64,000 nt of DNA, taken from positions 62,001-126,000 of the IMG/VR virus record IMGVR_UViG_3300013104_000001; one strand, written 5' to 3'. The translations under genes and the position numbers were made by a program. Below the pieces are notes generated by a model, which searched no databases, was not told where the DNA came from, and saw nothing but the letters and a program-made list of their open reading frames with translations. Positions 48,485 through 57,534 of the stretch are shown here, in pieces; the first letter of the stretch is position 1; every line of letters begins with the position of its first letter. Origin of the DNA: a virus.

Positions 48485-48928
48485 ATGGTGGTGCTCAATT
48501 CAACGGTCAGCTTTACGGGTGCATTTGCCGTATTGCCTTTCATTAAAGGCCTCGATACTTACTATCCCGAAATCAGTCACTGGTTCATCAATACTGTCAT
48601 TCCAGGTTTATCACTTGGTAGTGACAAATTGATTGTTGCCCGTGACGGGGTAAATATCGCCGGGATCGCATTGGGCAAAATGGGCGATGAATCTAAATTA
48701 CGTTGTGTACGTGTGCATCCTGATTATCAGGGAACCGGGCTTGGGATTCGTTTGATCGATGAGATGTTGGAATTGATTGAAGATGGCAAGCCTGGGGCTA
48801 CGGTCTCAGAAGAGATGCTGCATTTATACAGTCGTCCGTTTATTAAGCGCTATGGGTTTGAGCTCAGCGATGTAAGTAAAGGTCAGTATCGTCGTGGTAA
48901 GCTCGAATACGTATTTAACGGAGCGTGA
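48485..48928 (+). CDS. GNAT-family acetyltransferase, 147 aa
   Basis: Start ATG 48485; an in-frame extension overlaps the previous gene. Motif A is visible as KLRCVRVHPDYQGTGLGIRL (family core V-x-P-x-x-Q-G-x-G-x-G), followed by helix IDEMLELIEDG and FIKRYGFEL. It transfers acetyl from acetyl-CoA to an amine or protein N-terminus; the target is unknown. In phages such enzymes may modify host proteins. Confidence 0.85.
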   Translation: MVVLNSTVSFTGAFAVLPFIKGLDTYYPEISHWFINTVIPGLSLGSDKLIVARDGVNIAGIALGKMGDESKLRCVRVHPDYQGTGLGIRLIDEMLELIEDGKPGATVSEEMLHLYSRPFIKRYGFELSDVSKGQYRRGKLEYVFNGA

Positions 48929-48929
48929 T

Positions 48930-49370
48930 ATGTTAACTGAAATAGTTACACACTGGGCGCACGTGCGTTTGACCTTGGGTGTAGACCCAGACAAACATAT
49001 TCATGTGTTGGTCCCGTGTCAGTTAGACGAACCCATTGACTTCGTCGAACGTTTTGCAAGTGATGCATTCATAAGCGTCATACCTTGCATCTGGTCCTGT
49101 CTTTATCGTCGTGAATTATCTCTGACAAGTTTGGAGTTGATTTACGACCGTGTCACACCTACCATCATCGACTTGATTGATGTCGTCCGTAACTCTTTAA
49201 AAGAAATGGATGATAAGCGCATTGTACTTCTCTCATCTGACGACGCTTTAATGGGCTGGTTAGAAGGCGGCACTAACAGAAATATTAAATGGTGCAACTC
49301 AACACAATTTATCCACAGTAAACAGCCCTACATGGTGTTTACAGTTACGGAGTATGCAGATGGTGATTGA
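48930..49370 (+). CDS. Hypothetical protein, 146 aa
   Basis: Start ATG 48930 follows CGGAG. Alpha/beta soluble protein with repeated short strands (HIHVLVPCQLDEP, KRIVLLSSDDALMGW, YMVFTVTEYADGD). Not recognised. Its end overlaps the zinc-ribbon gene by 11 bases. Confidence 0.82.
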   Translation: MLTEIVTHWAHVRLTLGVDPDKHIHVLVPCQLDEPIDFVERFASDAFISVIPCIWSCLYRRELSLTSLELIYDRVTPTIIDLIDVVRNSLKEMDDKRIVLLSSDDALMGWLEGGTNRNIKWCNSTQFIHSKQPYMVFTVTEYADGD

Positions 49371-49785
49371 ACCGTGTCCACTCTGCGCATCAAAAGCCCA
49401 TACGTTTAAGTTCGCGCTGGTATTCTGGGGTGTGAAGTGTAGCAGTTGCATGCTCGTGCTAAAAGATATGAACACGTCTGAAGCCAGTGCAATTAAGCAA
49501 TGGGACACGCGCATCTCACCGGAAGAGAAAGCCGCTAAGAAAGGGAAGAAAGCCAAAGCTAAAAGCAAAGGTGATTTCGTGTTCTATGTGGATGGTGAAC
49601 TGATCTCTGTTTGGTCGTATGAAGAACACATCCCGCACGAGCTAAGCCTGAAGCATAGTTTATTCATATCTGATACAATTACAGCGGAACGTGCGATTCG
49701 TCATAGCTGTGCCAGCCGACAGATGGTTACCTGGAATTGCAACGGTCATTGTAAGTTAGTGTTTAGACCAATTGAAAAGGAATGA
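49360..49785 (+). CDS. Lar-like zinc-ribbon protein, 141 aa
   Basis: Start ATG 49360 has GGAG at 49349-49352 with proper spacing (ATG 49354 is too close). Residues 1-51 fit the restriction-alleviation Lar pattern: PCPLCASKAHTF, then GVKCSSCMLVL and EASAIKQWDTR (CPxC...CxxC...A...W+.R). A Lys/Ala linker follows, then a second domain of about 70 residues with further Cys and His. Lar of Rac prophage modulates type I restriction; the extra domain is unusual. Confidence 0.75.
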   Translation: MVIEPCPLCASKAHTFKFALVFWGVKCSSCMLVLKDMNTSEASAIKQWDTRISPEEKAAKKGKKAKAKSKGDFVFYVDGELISVWSYEEHIPHELSLKHSLFISDTITAERAIRHSCASRQMVTWNCNGHCKLVFRPIEKE

Positions 49786-49787
49786 TC

Positions 49788-50102
49788 ATGTTGAAAAAAG
49801 TGTTATTGAGTCTGGTAGTCTGTACCGCACTCTCTGGTTGTAATTCAGCAGAATCAGACAACGTCCCGGTCAAGTCCGTCGAAGGCAAGATCATCAGCAA
49901 TGATGTCTGTCAAGCCGGTCGTAAGTGCGAAGCGGTTATTGCACGTGATGGCGAGGCCTGGACATACCAGTTGGTTGAAGGGCCTTTTAAGAAAGGTGAT
50001 AAAGTCTTTAAGGCTTGTGCGTACTACCCCAATCGAGAACGTTGCTCTACCGTTTGGTCATCGATACCTGACCAGTTTATCCCACCTGAATCAAAGAAAT
50101 AA
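49788..50102 (+). CDS. Small lipoprotein, 104 aa
   Basis: Start ATG 49788 (not 49782) gives correct spacing from AAAAGG. Signal MLKKVLLSLVVCTALSGC with lipobox LSGC, acylated Cys18. The residue after Cys is Asn, not Asp, which in enterobacteria favours outer-membrane sorting. The mature domain is beta-rich with four more Cys (NDVCQAGRKCEA, KACAYYPNRERCS) for likely disulfides. Possible superinfection or envelope function; unknown. Confidence 0.88.
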   Translation: MLKKVLLSLVVCTALSGCNSAESDNVPVKSVEGKIISNDVCQAGRKCEAVIARDGEAWTYQLVEGPFKKGDKVFKACAYYPNRERCSTVWSSIPDQFIPPESKK

Positions 50103-50111
50103 CTAACAGTC

Positions 50112-50145
50112 CGGCACGGGATAACCTGTGCCGTTTAATTTAATT
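50112..50145 (+). terminator. Hairpin terminator
   Basis: Nine-base-pair stem CGGCACGGG/CCTGTGCCG with an ATAA loop (50112-50133), then TTTAATTTAATT. Confidence 0.8.
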
Positions 50146-50168
50146 AAATAAATGTAAGGTTACCTGCC

Positions 50169-51542
50169 ATGACATCCCACATCAAAGATACTACTGTTGA
50201 CACCTCTACGCAGTTCAGTGATGAACTGGCTGAACTTATTGAAACTTATGTTGCTGACCGTTTCACCGTTATGGATGATGCGGTTCTCGAAAAGCTTTAT
50301 GTCGACCTGCCCGATATTGCTTATCTGAAAGGGATGGTCAAAGGTCTGCGTCGTAACCTCGCACGTCAAGCTGCAGAGATCAATATTGAAGATGCTTATC
50401 CTAAAATTAATGCAGGATCAATGGCAGAAGCATTAGAGCAGGCTAAAACACAGATGCTCAATGTTGAAGAACAATACCCGAAAGTGCATACGGTCGGCAA
50501 TAAATCACTGACTGTTGAAAACGTGACGGAGATTCTGGGTAAAGACAATCCAGATAAATCGCCTGAACAAGTAACTGAAGAAGCAACCAAGCTCGTTGAA
50601 GCGCATCAGGCTGCTGAGAAGGCACCACTGTCAATGGCGGAATTGATGTTGCTTTCTTCTGGCATGAACTTTGATAAACCTCAGATTCATGAGAAGAGCC
50701 ATGAGGATGAGTGGGAGGATGAGAGTGTCCAGCCTGCACATCTACTGAATCAGGACCCGGCAGCCACTCATCGTGTGCAATCTACCCGTGAATTCCTGGA
50801 GCCCCACTTCAGTCGTATGTTACAGACACATTATCCTCAGCAGCAAAATGGTTTAAGTAATCGTGACATGCGTGCTCTGACTGTGACAAAAGAAGATCTG
50901 CAGAAACTGGCAGCGCCTGAAGTGAAATTCGAATCTCGGGTTAATGAAAACCGCGCACCGAAGATTGATCGTAACTTTCGTAGCAATCTGTCTCGTTACG
51001 GTATTGCTCAGGCAACCCTTGCTGACATTACCAGTAATGCACGGCCAGGCGGCATGTTCTCAGCGGATACACTGAAGCACTCTAAGAACAAAGATCTGCT
51101 CTTAGTGCGCTCTCCGGTGACTCGTCCTCGTGAACACCTGCAGTTATTGGAAAGTACTGATCCGCAGTATTACCAGTATATGTGGATGGCGTTCGAAGAA
51201 GCCTTGTCGATCATTCTGGCGGATACCACACTGCCTGATAACCAAGCACGTCGTTTAGATGATGAGCTGTTGATCGAACGCTTCGGTGTCGAGACTGCAT
51301 CTGCAGTACAAGTCATGACAGCTATTGGTAATCGCGACTTACTGCATGTTGAGAATGTCAATACGTGTATTCGTTTGCTTACTGACAAGTTTACCGGTGT
51401 GAAACTCTACACAGGTGACAAAGTCATGGTTGATGGTGTGTGGGCTAAGACGTGGACGCATGCTACATTGAAAACACCGAAAGGTCGTTTTGTATTTGGC
51501 GATGAAGGAGAAAACATCGTATGGCAAACTCCGGCGAATTGA
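50169..51542 (+). CDS. Hypothetical protein, 457 aa
   Basis: Large unrecognised protein. The N-terminal third is helical (ELAELIETYVADRFTVMDDA), residues 150-240 are polar and partly disordered, and the C-terminal 200 residues are folded, ending in a beta-rich part (KVMVDGVWAKTWTHATLKTP). TAAGGTTACC precedes ATG 50169. Its end overlaps the next gene by 22 bases. Confidence 0.88.
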   Translation: MTSHIKDTTVDTSTQFSDELAELIETYVADRFTVMDDAVLEKLYVDLPDIAYLKGMVKGLRRNLARQAAEINIEDAYPKINAGSMAEALEQAKTQMLNVEEQYPKVHTVGNKSLTVENVTEILGKDNPDKSPEQVTEEATKLVEAHQAAEKAPLSMAELMLLSSGMNFDKPQIHEKSHEDEWEDESVQPAHLLNQDPAATHRVQSTREFLEPHFSRMLQTHYPQQQNGLSNRDMRALTVTKEDLQKLAAPEVKFESRVNENRAPKIDRNFRSNLSRYGIAQATLADITSNARPGGMFSADTLKHSKNKDLLLVRSPVTRPREHLQLLESTDPQYYQYMWMAFEEALSIILADTTLPDNQARRLDDELLIERFGVETASAVQVMTAIGNRDLLHVENVNTCIRLLTDKFTGVKLYTGDKVMVDGVWAKTWTHATLKTPKGRFVFGDEGENIVWQTPAN

Positions 51543-51844
51543 TTATGTGGGATAAACTACTGCGGGCCCTGACGTTAGTGGCTACGACGGATACCATCCC
51601 AGATAAAGAGACACGTTGCTTATCTGTACCACAGGTTCATCATCATTTAAAGTCCTGTGTACGCCGGGCCGTAACACGCATTGATGCTATCGTTGCTCAA
51701 CAGATCACGGGTGATGACACGTATGCTGAACTTGATCGCCTTATAAAGGAAGCGGGTTTAGAAGTGAAGGTGACACGTTTCACAGGCGGTAGTTTCAATC
51801 ATGGCAAAATAGCTACACCGAAGGGTTTTATTCTTTATGGTTAA
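51521..51844 (+). CDS. Hypothetical protein, 107 aa
   Basis: ATG 51521 with AAGGAG ten bases upstream overlaps the previous gene; a later ATG at 51545 lacks a ribosome site. Helical, followed by a beta-rich end (LEVKVTRFTGGSFNHGK). Not recognised. Confidence 0.78.
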   Translation: MANSGELIMWDKLLRALTLVATTDTIPDKETRCLSVPQVHHHLKSCVRRAVTRIDAIVAQQITGDDTYAELDRLIKEAGLEVKVTRFTGGSFNHGKIATPKGFILYG

Positions 51845-52130
51845 TGATCCAGCAGTACTTCGGGCATTGATGTACATTGACGAACTCGAGCATACGTTAG
51901 TTGCATTGCAGCTTGCTAAAGCGAGTGCCGAGTATGATAACCGGTTGTATGGGTTATCGGTAAAAGACACGGATGAATTAATCAAGCGTTGTGCTCGTGC
52001 ACTTTATGTAAAAGCCAAGTTTGATCCGACCCGTGATCTGTTATTAAAAGTAATGGCTGATCGTACGCCATTAAAAGTAGTAATCGATAAGCAGGATGAG
52101 TACTACCGAGTAATCGGCAAAACGACATAA
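51837..52130 (+). CDS. Hypothetical protein, 97 aa
   Basis: Overlaps the previous gene by eight bases. Mostly helical (VLRALMYIDELEHTLVALQL, DTDELIKRCARALYVKAKF). The last gene before the convergent terminator shared with the helicase. Confidence 0.8.
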   Translation: MVNDPAVLRALMYIDELEHTLVALQLAKASAEYDNRLYGLSVKDTDELIKRCARALYVKAKFDPTRDLLLKVMADRTPLKVVIDKQDEYYRVIGKTT

Positions 52131-52132
52131 GT

Positions 52133-52185
52133 CGGCATAGAGGAAGGCATGTGCCTTCCTCTAGCCTTTATGCCATCTTTTTTTT
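52133..52185. terminator. Convergent bidirectional terminator with hexamer on both strands
   Basis: Ten-base-pair stem AGAGGAAGGC/GCCTTCCTCT (52139-52162). On the plus strand it is followed by AGCCTTTATGCC (52163-52174) and a T run. On the minus strand the same stem is followed by TATGCCG (complement of 52133-52139). It serves the plus genes ending at 52130 and the minus helicase ending at 52186. Confidence 0.88.
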
Positions 52186-54342
52186 TTACCAATCTAACGC
52201 TTTGTTACCGCGAGGTGATCCGACCGATACAGGCACGTCATCGCAAATAAGTTCTTGTGCTTCCAGGTCATCTAACCAGGCTTCCATTGAGGCGGACAGG
52301 AAACGGTGGTCAGTTTGGTCTGACTGTGAGAACAATGACTTATAATAGGTATCGTCTGCAAAGGCTTCTAGACCCACTGATTCAGCGATCTCAGTAACGT
52401 CGATAGTTGATCCATAACGATCAAGACCCATCAACTGATCAACCTGGGTTTTAGACCAGGCCATGATATCTTCAGAACGGGTTGAGATGTTCGGAAGGTT
52501 ACCGGTGTCCAATACAAAGTTGTAGATATACACATCGTCTTCTTGACCGATACGGTGCATACGAGATACCGCTTGTTCGTAGTGATGGAAACGCCAAGGT
52601 TTGTTAATCATCAACCCAGTGTTAGCCTCGACTATTGGAACAGCTTCAGCCAATGAGCGATAGGTTGCGACACCCGGATTAGCTGACTCGATGTTGCGCA
52701 GCTTTGCAACCATCTCCACAAGATCTTTGTTCGTCTCGCCGTAAACCACAACTGGACTGTATCCAAGCTGACGGCAGATATCTGCAGTTCTTTCCAGTGC
52801 AGGTACAAAGTCAGTGAAGATCAACGTCTTCTTCTTGGCGTTGTCGATGTATGTACCAAACGGAATGGCCTCAACGAGCTCTACGTGACACTGAGTGCGT
52901 TCTTTACCAAGTACCCTACCCAGACACTCCCCTTTGATCTTCAAGTCAACATACTTGATAACAGAGCGGGCATCTTTGAACGGCTTACGCATTGCCTCAG
53001 GGATGGTGGGGATAATCCGCTTGAGTTCGTAGTCGTTACAGTACTTGCTGTACGGACTCATCCATTCAGCCTGGAACCCCTGCTTGATAAACATCTCAAC
53101 ATACTCGTTGTACTTCTTGAAGTCCTCTTTCTCAGCAGGCGTCTTCAGCGTCCTTTCGAAGTAGTGGAGTGCGTCATCGTAGATCCGTTGATAAACAGGT
53201 TTGTTCTTGGTGTAGTACTCGAAGCGTTCTTTAATAAAGGCCATCATGATACGCTGGATGTTTTCCAAGGTATAATGCGCGCCATTCTTGATCTTCACCC
53301 TTACGGTAGTTTCGAAAGGTTTGGTATCCATGAAACGCGACTTCGGCACAGAGAAGCTTACAATACCCAAACGGTTCGCCAGGATGTCGTTCGCTTTGGT
53401 CGCTGTCTTACCCCAAATCTTACGCATGGCGAGTTCAACGCCGTCATTGAAACCTGGGATTATGCTACGGAACAACGGAACAGCTTCGGTGCCCATGGCG
53501 GTCATGGCGGTACCGGATGCCCAGACGATATCTTCAGACTTCGATTCGGTGCAGACGTCAATAAAGGTTTGGGTACGGATGGATTCTTTGGTTTTCTGGT
53601 TGAGGTTGTGTGACTCATCCAGGATGATCCCGACATTGGAGAAGCGATGTTCTTTTACCAATGCCAGTACTTCATCTAAACTTTCGTAATGTGCAACAAT
53701 CCACTTGGTACCTTTTACGTAAGGTTGCTTGTACTCAGCGACCCAAACCTGTTGCGGGGTAGTCAGCTCGGTTGTGATAGTCCTTTCCCAGACATCACGG
53801 GTGGCTTTCTTTGGCGCGATCACAATGACGTAATCTTTCTTACGACACAACATCGTCATGATTGAGCACAGGGTTTTACCCGCACCAGGTGCAGCAGCCA
53901 ACAACGCACCGCGTAGACGATACCGTGGCTTAGCGGTGTTGTAATAGTTCAGCCAGTTACGCTGTTCAGGTAATGGTGGCTTCTTAACGAACTTCAGCTG
54001 GGACAAATCGACGATGTCTTCGAAAGGTGCATCGATATCCCGCATCCAGGTATTCTTCTTTAACAGATCAAGGATCTTACCAAGACCGCGACGATCTGAA
54101 TACGTCTTATCGTGATCGTACAATCTTTGTAGAATGTACTGAACTTCGATTGCGAAGAAACTGTGGAAGACAATCTTACTTGAAGTAATTTCTTTAAAGA
54201 TCCAACCTGCGACTTTTGACGTCTTCCAGATCTTCTGAATGTCGCGTGTTACCAAAGGAGCATTGAAGCCGGTGATGGTAATTAGGTCGTTCTTTTCTTC
54301 GACATTAATAAGGCCTAATGCCTTACGTAAATAATCAAACAT
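52186..54342 (-). CDS. SNF2-type superfamily 2 helicase, 718 aa
   Basis: N-terminal about 120 residues are phage-specific. The ATPase core has Walker A AAPGAGKT (150-157), VIVIAPKKA (motif Ia), DESH (242-245, motif II), SGTAMTAMG (motif III), and TLIFTDFVPALERT in the second lobe. Motif VI is QAVSRMHRIGQEDDVYIYNF near residue 590, typical of SNF2 enzymes. Expected to translocate on duplex DNA using ATP, for example in replication, repair or transcription. It is the only minus-strand gene in 60 kb and stands opposite the plus early cluster. The C-terminal 100 residues are unassigned. Confidence 0.92.
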   Translation of the reverse strand: MFDYLRKALGLINVEEKNDLITITGFNAPLVTRDIQKIWKTSKVAGWIFKEITSSKIVFHSFFAIEVQYILQRLYDHDKTYSDRRGLGKILDLLKKNTWMRDIDAPFEDIVDLSQLKFVKKPPLPEQRNWLNYYNTAKPRYRLRGALLAAAPGAGKTLCSIMTMLCRKKDYVIVIAPKKATRDVWERTITTELTTPQQVWVAEYKQPYVKGTKWIVAHYESLDEVLALVKEHRFSNVGIILDESHNLNQKTKESIRTQTFIDVCTESKSEDIVWASGTAMTAMGTEAVPLFRSIIPGFNDGVELAMRKIWGKTATKANDILANRLGIVSFSVPKSRFMDTKPFETTVRVKIKNGAHYTLENIQRIMMAFIKERFEYYTKNKPVYQRIYDDALHYFERTLKTPAEKEDFKKYNEYVEMFIKQGFQAEWMSPYSKYCNDYELKRIIPTIPEAMRKPFKDARSVIKYVDLKIKGECLGRVLGKERTQCHVELVEAIPFGTYIDNAKKKTLIFTDFVPALERTADICRQLGYSPVVVYGETNKDLVEMVAKLRNIESANPGVATYRSLAEAVPIVEANTGLMINKPWRFHHYEQAVSRMHRIGQEDDVYIYNFVLDTGNLPNISTRSEDIMAWSKTQVDQLMGLDRYGSTIDVTEIAESVGLEAFADDTYYKSLFSQSDQTDHRFLSASMEAWLDDLEAQELICDDVPVSVGSPRGNKALDW

Positions 54343-54538
54343 AGCAAAGCCCCTTGGGAATGTTAAATCATACTAAACCGGCCTATAGAATAGCGATGTG
54401 GTTCTAATCTCAGTATTTCTCATGCCTACATTACATAGGTGATATGTGGTGCAACACAATGTGCCATATTGAGTTGGGTATACTAAAACTTTATTCATTA
54501 TAGAGTTTTATTACGCTAACAACATGAGGGGGATCTGT
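54343..54538. other. Divergent intergenic region with control elements
   Basis: This 196-base gap separates the minus-strand helicase from the plus cluster at 54539. It holds the early-type site at 54425 on the plus strand. I see no comparable site on the minus strand, so the helicase promoter is unidentified. An imperfect GTGCAAC...ATGTGCC repeat follows the early-type site. Confidence 0.5.
54425..54446 (+). promoter_or_regulatory. Early-type promoter, CCTACATTAC...GGTGATATG
   Basis: CCTACATTAC 54425-54434 and GGTGATATG 54438-54446, the same spacing and box as the site at 59049. It serves the cluster beginning at 54539. Confidence 0.65.
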
Positions 54539-54610
54539 ATGGATCGATTAGTTATCTTTATTTTAGTTATCGTTGCATTTGTAGTCACTGTGGTGACCAA
54601 TGTGACGTAA
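54539..54610 (+). CDS. Membrane microprotein, 23 aa
   Basis: ATG 54539 with AGGGGG upstream. The peptide MDRLVIFILVIVAFVVTVV plus NVT is a single membrane helix with an Asp/Arg start. First frame after the 54425 early-type site. Very short, so support rests on the ribosome site, position and clear hydrophobicity. Confidence 0.5.
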   Translation: MDRLVIFILVIVAFVVTVVTNVT

Positions 54611-54622
54611 AAGGAGCGGGGA

Positions 54623-55036
54623 ATGAACAGCCCTACAATGACTGTGCGAAGTATGGTAGATGACATGTTGTCACACGCCAAAAACAATTACCCAGATGTA
54701 ACGCAGCTAGCAATGAAGGTCGTCTATATTCAGAATGAGAATGCAAAATACATTGTGAATATCACAACGGCAGCTGGAGTGGTGCCATTCACTGATGAGT
54801 GTCAGATGGATGTTATGGGAGTTGTAGAAGCGGAAGTGGCAAAGATCACTACACGCGAACGCAACAGACCCAATGTAGGCGAGGTTGATATCGCCAGCAA
54901 TACCACGATCCAGCTGTATACAAAGTTTAGGCACATCTTTGGGCCTCGACCCATTATCACAGTGAAATTGGGTTATCTTGATCCACACAACTCTAACGTA
55001 AACAGAGTAACGGTGGAATTAGACTACACTTACTAA
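54623..55036 (+). CDS. Hypothetical protein, 137 aa
   Basis: AAAGGAG precedes ATG 54623. Soluble, with an N-terminal helix (TVRSMVDDMLSHAKNNYPDV) and strand repeats (AMKVVYIQNENAKYIVNI, IITVKLGYLDPHNSNVNR). It resembles the soluble domain of the anchored proteins nearby without a membrane helix; the preceding microprotein might supply one. Not recognised. Confidence 0.82.
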   Translation: MNSPTMTVRSMVDDMLSHAKNNYPDVTQLAMKVVYIQNENAKYIVNITTAAGVVPFTDECQMDVMGVVEAEVAKITTRERNRPNVGEVDIASNTTIQLYTKFRHIFGPRPIITVKLGYLDPHNSNVNRVTVELDYTY

Positions 55037-55048
55037 GGGTTTGACTAC

Positions 55049-55624
55049 ATGTTAAACAAAATCATAAACGAAAACGTAGGGCGTCTAGGGCTAAAGTCCT
55101 GGGAAAATTGTGAGGAATATCTTCTGCGGTTAACGCAGGGGGTCAAACGTGACATCATGCGCGAAGTTAAGCAGTATGGTGGTCAACTCACATTCCGGGT
55201 TGCGATTCGTAATACTCTGGGCTACAACAAAACCGACGGCGTCTTTCATGACGTCCAGGTTGTCGTCACCTGTTCGGCAACCACTCGGGAATTGAAGGAA
55301 ACTGTACGTTTGCCAGTGGGTGTCACTAATCCACTAATTTCACTGCAAGGTACATTAAAGCACATTGCCATGCGTGCTAACATGATTCGTAACTATACTG
55401 CGCTTAAAAGTGGCGTAGATCAGTTACGTGTCCAGCTCACTGAGCAACTTAATGACATGATGAAAACACACCGCGCGGTCGTGTCGATTTATGCCAACAC
55501 AACAGGGCAGGCTGAAGTCTCTGCCGAATTTCTGCAAACCAGTGGTCCGACTATGGCTGCTCTGTTTGAGAAACTCTCCCAGCGTGCTCCATTAACCGGT
55601 CTGTCTGCTTCGCCGTCTGTGTAA
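55049..55624 (+). CDS. Hypothetical protein, 191 aa
   Basis: Soluble helical and beta protein; weak ribosome site (AAGGGTTTGACTAC) before ATG 55049. Strand-rich centre (QLTFRVAIRNTLGYN, DVQVVVTCSATTRELKETV) and a long helix (LKSGVDQLRVQLTEQLNDMM). Of the same early-type cluster as its neighbours. Not recognised. Confidence 0.83.
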   Translation: MLNKIINENVGRLGLKSWENCEEYLLRLTQGVKRDIMREVKQYGGQLTFRVAIRNTLGYNKTDGVFHDVQVVVTCSATTRELKETVRLPVGVTNPLISLQGTLKHIAMRANMIRNYTALKSGVDQLRVQLTEQLNDMMKTHRAVVSIYANTTGQAEVSAEFLQTSGPTMAALFEKLSQRAPLTGLSASPSV

Positions 55625-55636
55625 GCGCGTTTAATC

Positions 55637-55674
55637 AGTTAGGCGGGAGCGTTTAGCCCGCCTAACTTTATGGG
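55637..55674 (+). terminator. Hairpin terminator with ATGGGT variant
   Basis: Eleven-base-pair stem AGTTAGGCGGG/CCCGCCTAACT (55637-55647, 55657-55667), then TT and ATGGGT, a diverged hexamer. Confidence 0.8.
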
Positions 55675-55682
55675 TGCCTTAT

Positions 55683-56177
55683 ATGAGCTTAGCAGATTAT
55701 CTTTCATTACCGAATATACTCATGGGTGTGTTCATCGCTGTATGTACATGGTTGCTTGCTGTGAAATTAACGGATATGTCTAAACAACGCGCCATCAATC
55801 AAGTCGGGCATAAGCTCGTGATTGATATTGAGAACCTGTGTCGAGAACTCGCAAGTCCCTCTGACCATCGCCGCTATGTGAAGACTGATCTTCCAGCAGA
55901 AGCCGATATTGATAACTACCTGCGAAAACATATTGAAACCTACGTCAAGCTACGTGTAAGTAAATACATAACCGAAGCTTATTATAACGATTCAACCATC
56001 GGTATAATTCGATCGAAAGTCAAAGTGACTAAGATTGTTATTCCACAAATGGGCGATGCCATTCAGATTAGTTTTAAACTAGGATTCGGTTTCTTCTCCG
56101 ATTACATCACCTATTTTAAACCATCTCCGTTTGCGCACGCATCCTGGTTTTTCCAACAAGAAGTATTATCCAAGTAA
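55683..56177 (+). CDS. N-terminally anchored protein 5, 164 aa
   Basis: Start ATG 55683; an in-frame GTG at 55674 belongs to the terminator tail. A membrane helix at residues 11-29 (ILMGVFIAVCTWLLAVKL), then a soluble domain of about 135 residues, ending in strands (AIQISFKLGFGFFSDYITYF). Same plan as the other anchored proteins. Unknown role. Confidence 0.85.
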   Translation: MSLADYLSLPNILMGVFIAVCTWLLAVKLTDMSKQRAINQVGHKLVIDIENLCRELASPSDHRRYVKTDLPAEADIDNYLRKHIETYVKLRVSKYITEAYYNDSTIGIIRSKVKVTKIVIPQMGDAIQISFKLGFGFFSDYITYFKPSPFAHASWFFQQEVLSK

Positions 56178-56192
56178 AAGGAAATAAGTTCC

Positions 56193-57512
56193 ATGTCTAA
56201 GATCGCAGCCAAGAAACCAAAACTGAAAAAGCAACATCAGCAGGCTGTTGCACAGCAGATGCAACAGACCAACGCTGAATTGCAGTGGGCAGAACACAAT
56301 TTCAAAGCGATTGATAACTACTTTGTCAATCGTGTTAATAATGATGTGTATCGTCGCTATAAAGGAAGTGATAACTTCCCTAAACACTTTGGTGCACGTG
56401 TTGAGATCAATGAGCGTAATGGTCGCTACGACGTTCTGGAATTTGAAACACACAACGAAGGCGGTCCGCTGCTACCAGATGGTACACAAGCTGAAGGCAT
56501 CTATCGTCTGGGCTATGTCACTTTCGATCGTCTGAAACGTGTGCATGAAGATGCGCATCAGAATGGTCGTCAGACTGACATCGGTTGGGCCTATGTACCG
56601 CACGTACCATTTGACTTCAACGTCGAGCGTTCAATTGCCGCGCAGAAAGCTCAAGTGCAGCTGGAAGCGAAAGTCAGCGCGCACCTGAACAAAGCACTGG
56701 CGCTCTATAACGTGGTGCGTGACGAACTCAAAGCGGAATGGACCAGTGAGAACGCAGATGGTAAATACGTTGGTATCTGCTTCTTCTATAACCCAGAAAC
56801 CGCTAAGCTCGAATACGTAGTGCAAAAGCACGGCGTGACCGATCTGATTGATGGTAAGAACGCAGAGCGTGACTTCCGTGATCTGCCGGGTGATACCGCA
56901 ATTGCTGAACCATTGGCGATTGAAGGTGATGTTGACTTCATCAACTACAAGTCTTGCATCCAGCGTCTGGTTGCCGAATGCTCTGCATCTAAATGGGAGC
57001 GTATCAGTAAGCCAAACAAAGACTGCATGACCGATGCTGCAGCGCAGTTGGTTGATCGCATGATTGATAACGCCCATAAGGTGTTTGATATCGCTAAAGA
57101 GAAAGCAGCGGCTCAGGGTATCACTGCTGAACTGTCTATGCGCTTCAACGGCCTGCGTGGCCTGCTGGAAGTTGTCTACACCGATGAACACGGTAATCTG
57201 GCGCACATCGACCTGGGTGCAGATGCAGCTGCCGTACTGATGATCATGACTCGTATCGAACCAGACCTGGCTGTGTACACCACACCACGTTTCAACGATG
57301 CCTGTGTTCGTGAGTTCGGTGGTGGTGATCAGTTCGTGCGCACTGACGATGGTAAGATCATTGCCACTAATGTGCCGCGTCTGCCAGATGCAAGTTACGA
57401 ACGTGGTTGCATGCCATCACTGCAGATCGTCGATGAACTCGCTTACTTCGATGAGAATGAAGCGAAGGACGCAGAGCAGGCGGATGACGAGAACTACGCA
57501 CTGAAAGGTTAG
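56193..57512 (+). CDS. Hypothetical protein, 439 aa
   Basis: AAAAGGAAA precedes ATG 56193. Basic Gln/Lys-rich N-terminus (KIAAKKPKLKKQHQQAVAQQ), then a mixed fold with an early beta part and a long helical middle (LEAKVSAHLNKALALYNVV). The tail is acidic (FDENEAKDAEQADDENYAL). No recognised domain. It is followed by a terminator and then a new early-type promoter. Confidence 0.88.
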   Translation: MSKIAAKKPKLKKQHQQAVAQQMQQTNAELQWAEHNFKAIDNYFVNRVNNDVYRRYKGSDNFPKHFGARVEINERNGRYDVLEFETHNEGGPLLPDGTQAEGIYRLGYVTFDRLKRVHEDAHQNGRQTDIGWAYVPHVPFDFNVERSIAAQKAQVQLEAKVSAHLNKALALYNVVRDELKAEWTSENADGKYVGICFFYNPETAKLEYVVQKHGVTDLIDGKNAERDFRDLPGDTAIAEPLAIEGDVDFINYKSCIQRLVAECSASKWERISKPNKDCMTDAAAQLVDRMIDNAHKVFDIAKEKAAAQGITAELSMRFNGLRGLLEVVYTDEHGNLAHIDLGADAAAVLMIMTRIEPDLAVYTTPRFNDACVREFGGGDQFVRTDDGKIIATNVPRLPDASYERGCMPSLQIVDELAYFDENEAKDAEQADDENYALKG

Positions 57513-57534
57513 TCCTGTTGTAAATTGTCGTAAA

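Noticed and set aside
52885-53613. 242-residue plus-strand frame opposite the helicase
   Set aside because: The minus strand encodes a full set of SNF2 motifs; the plus frame has no ribosome site.
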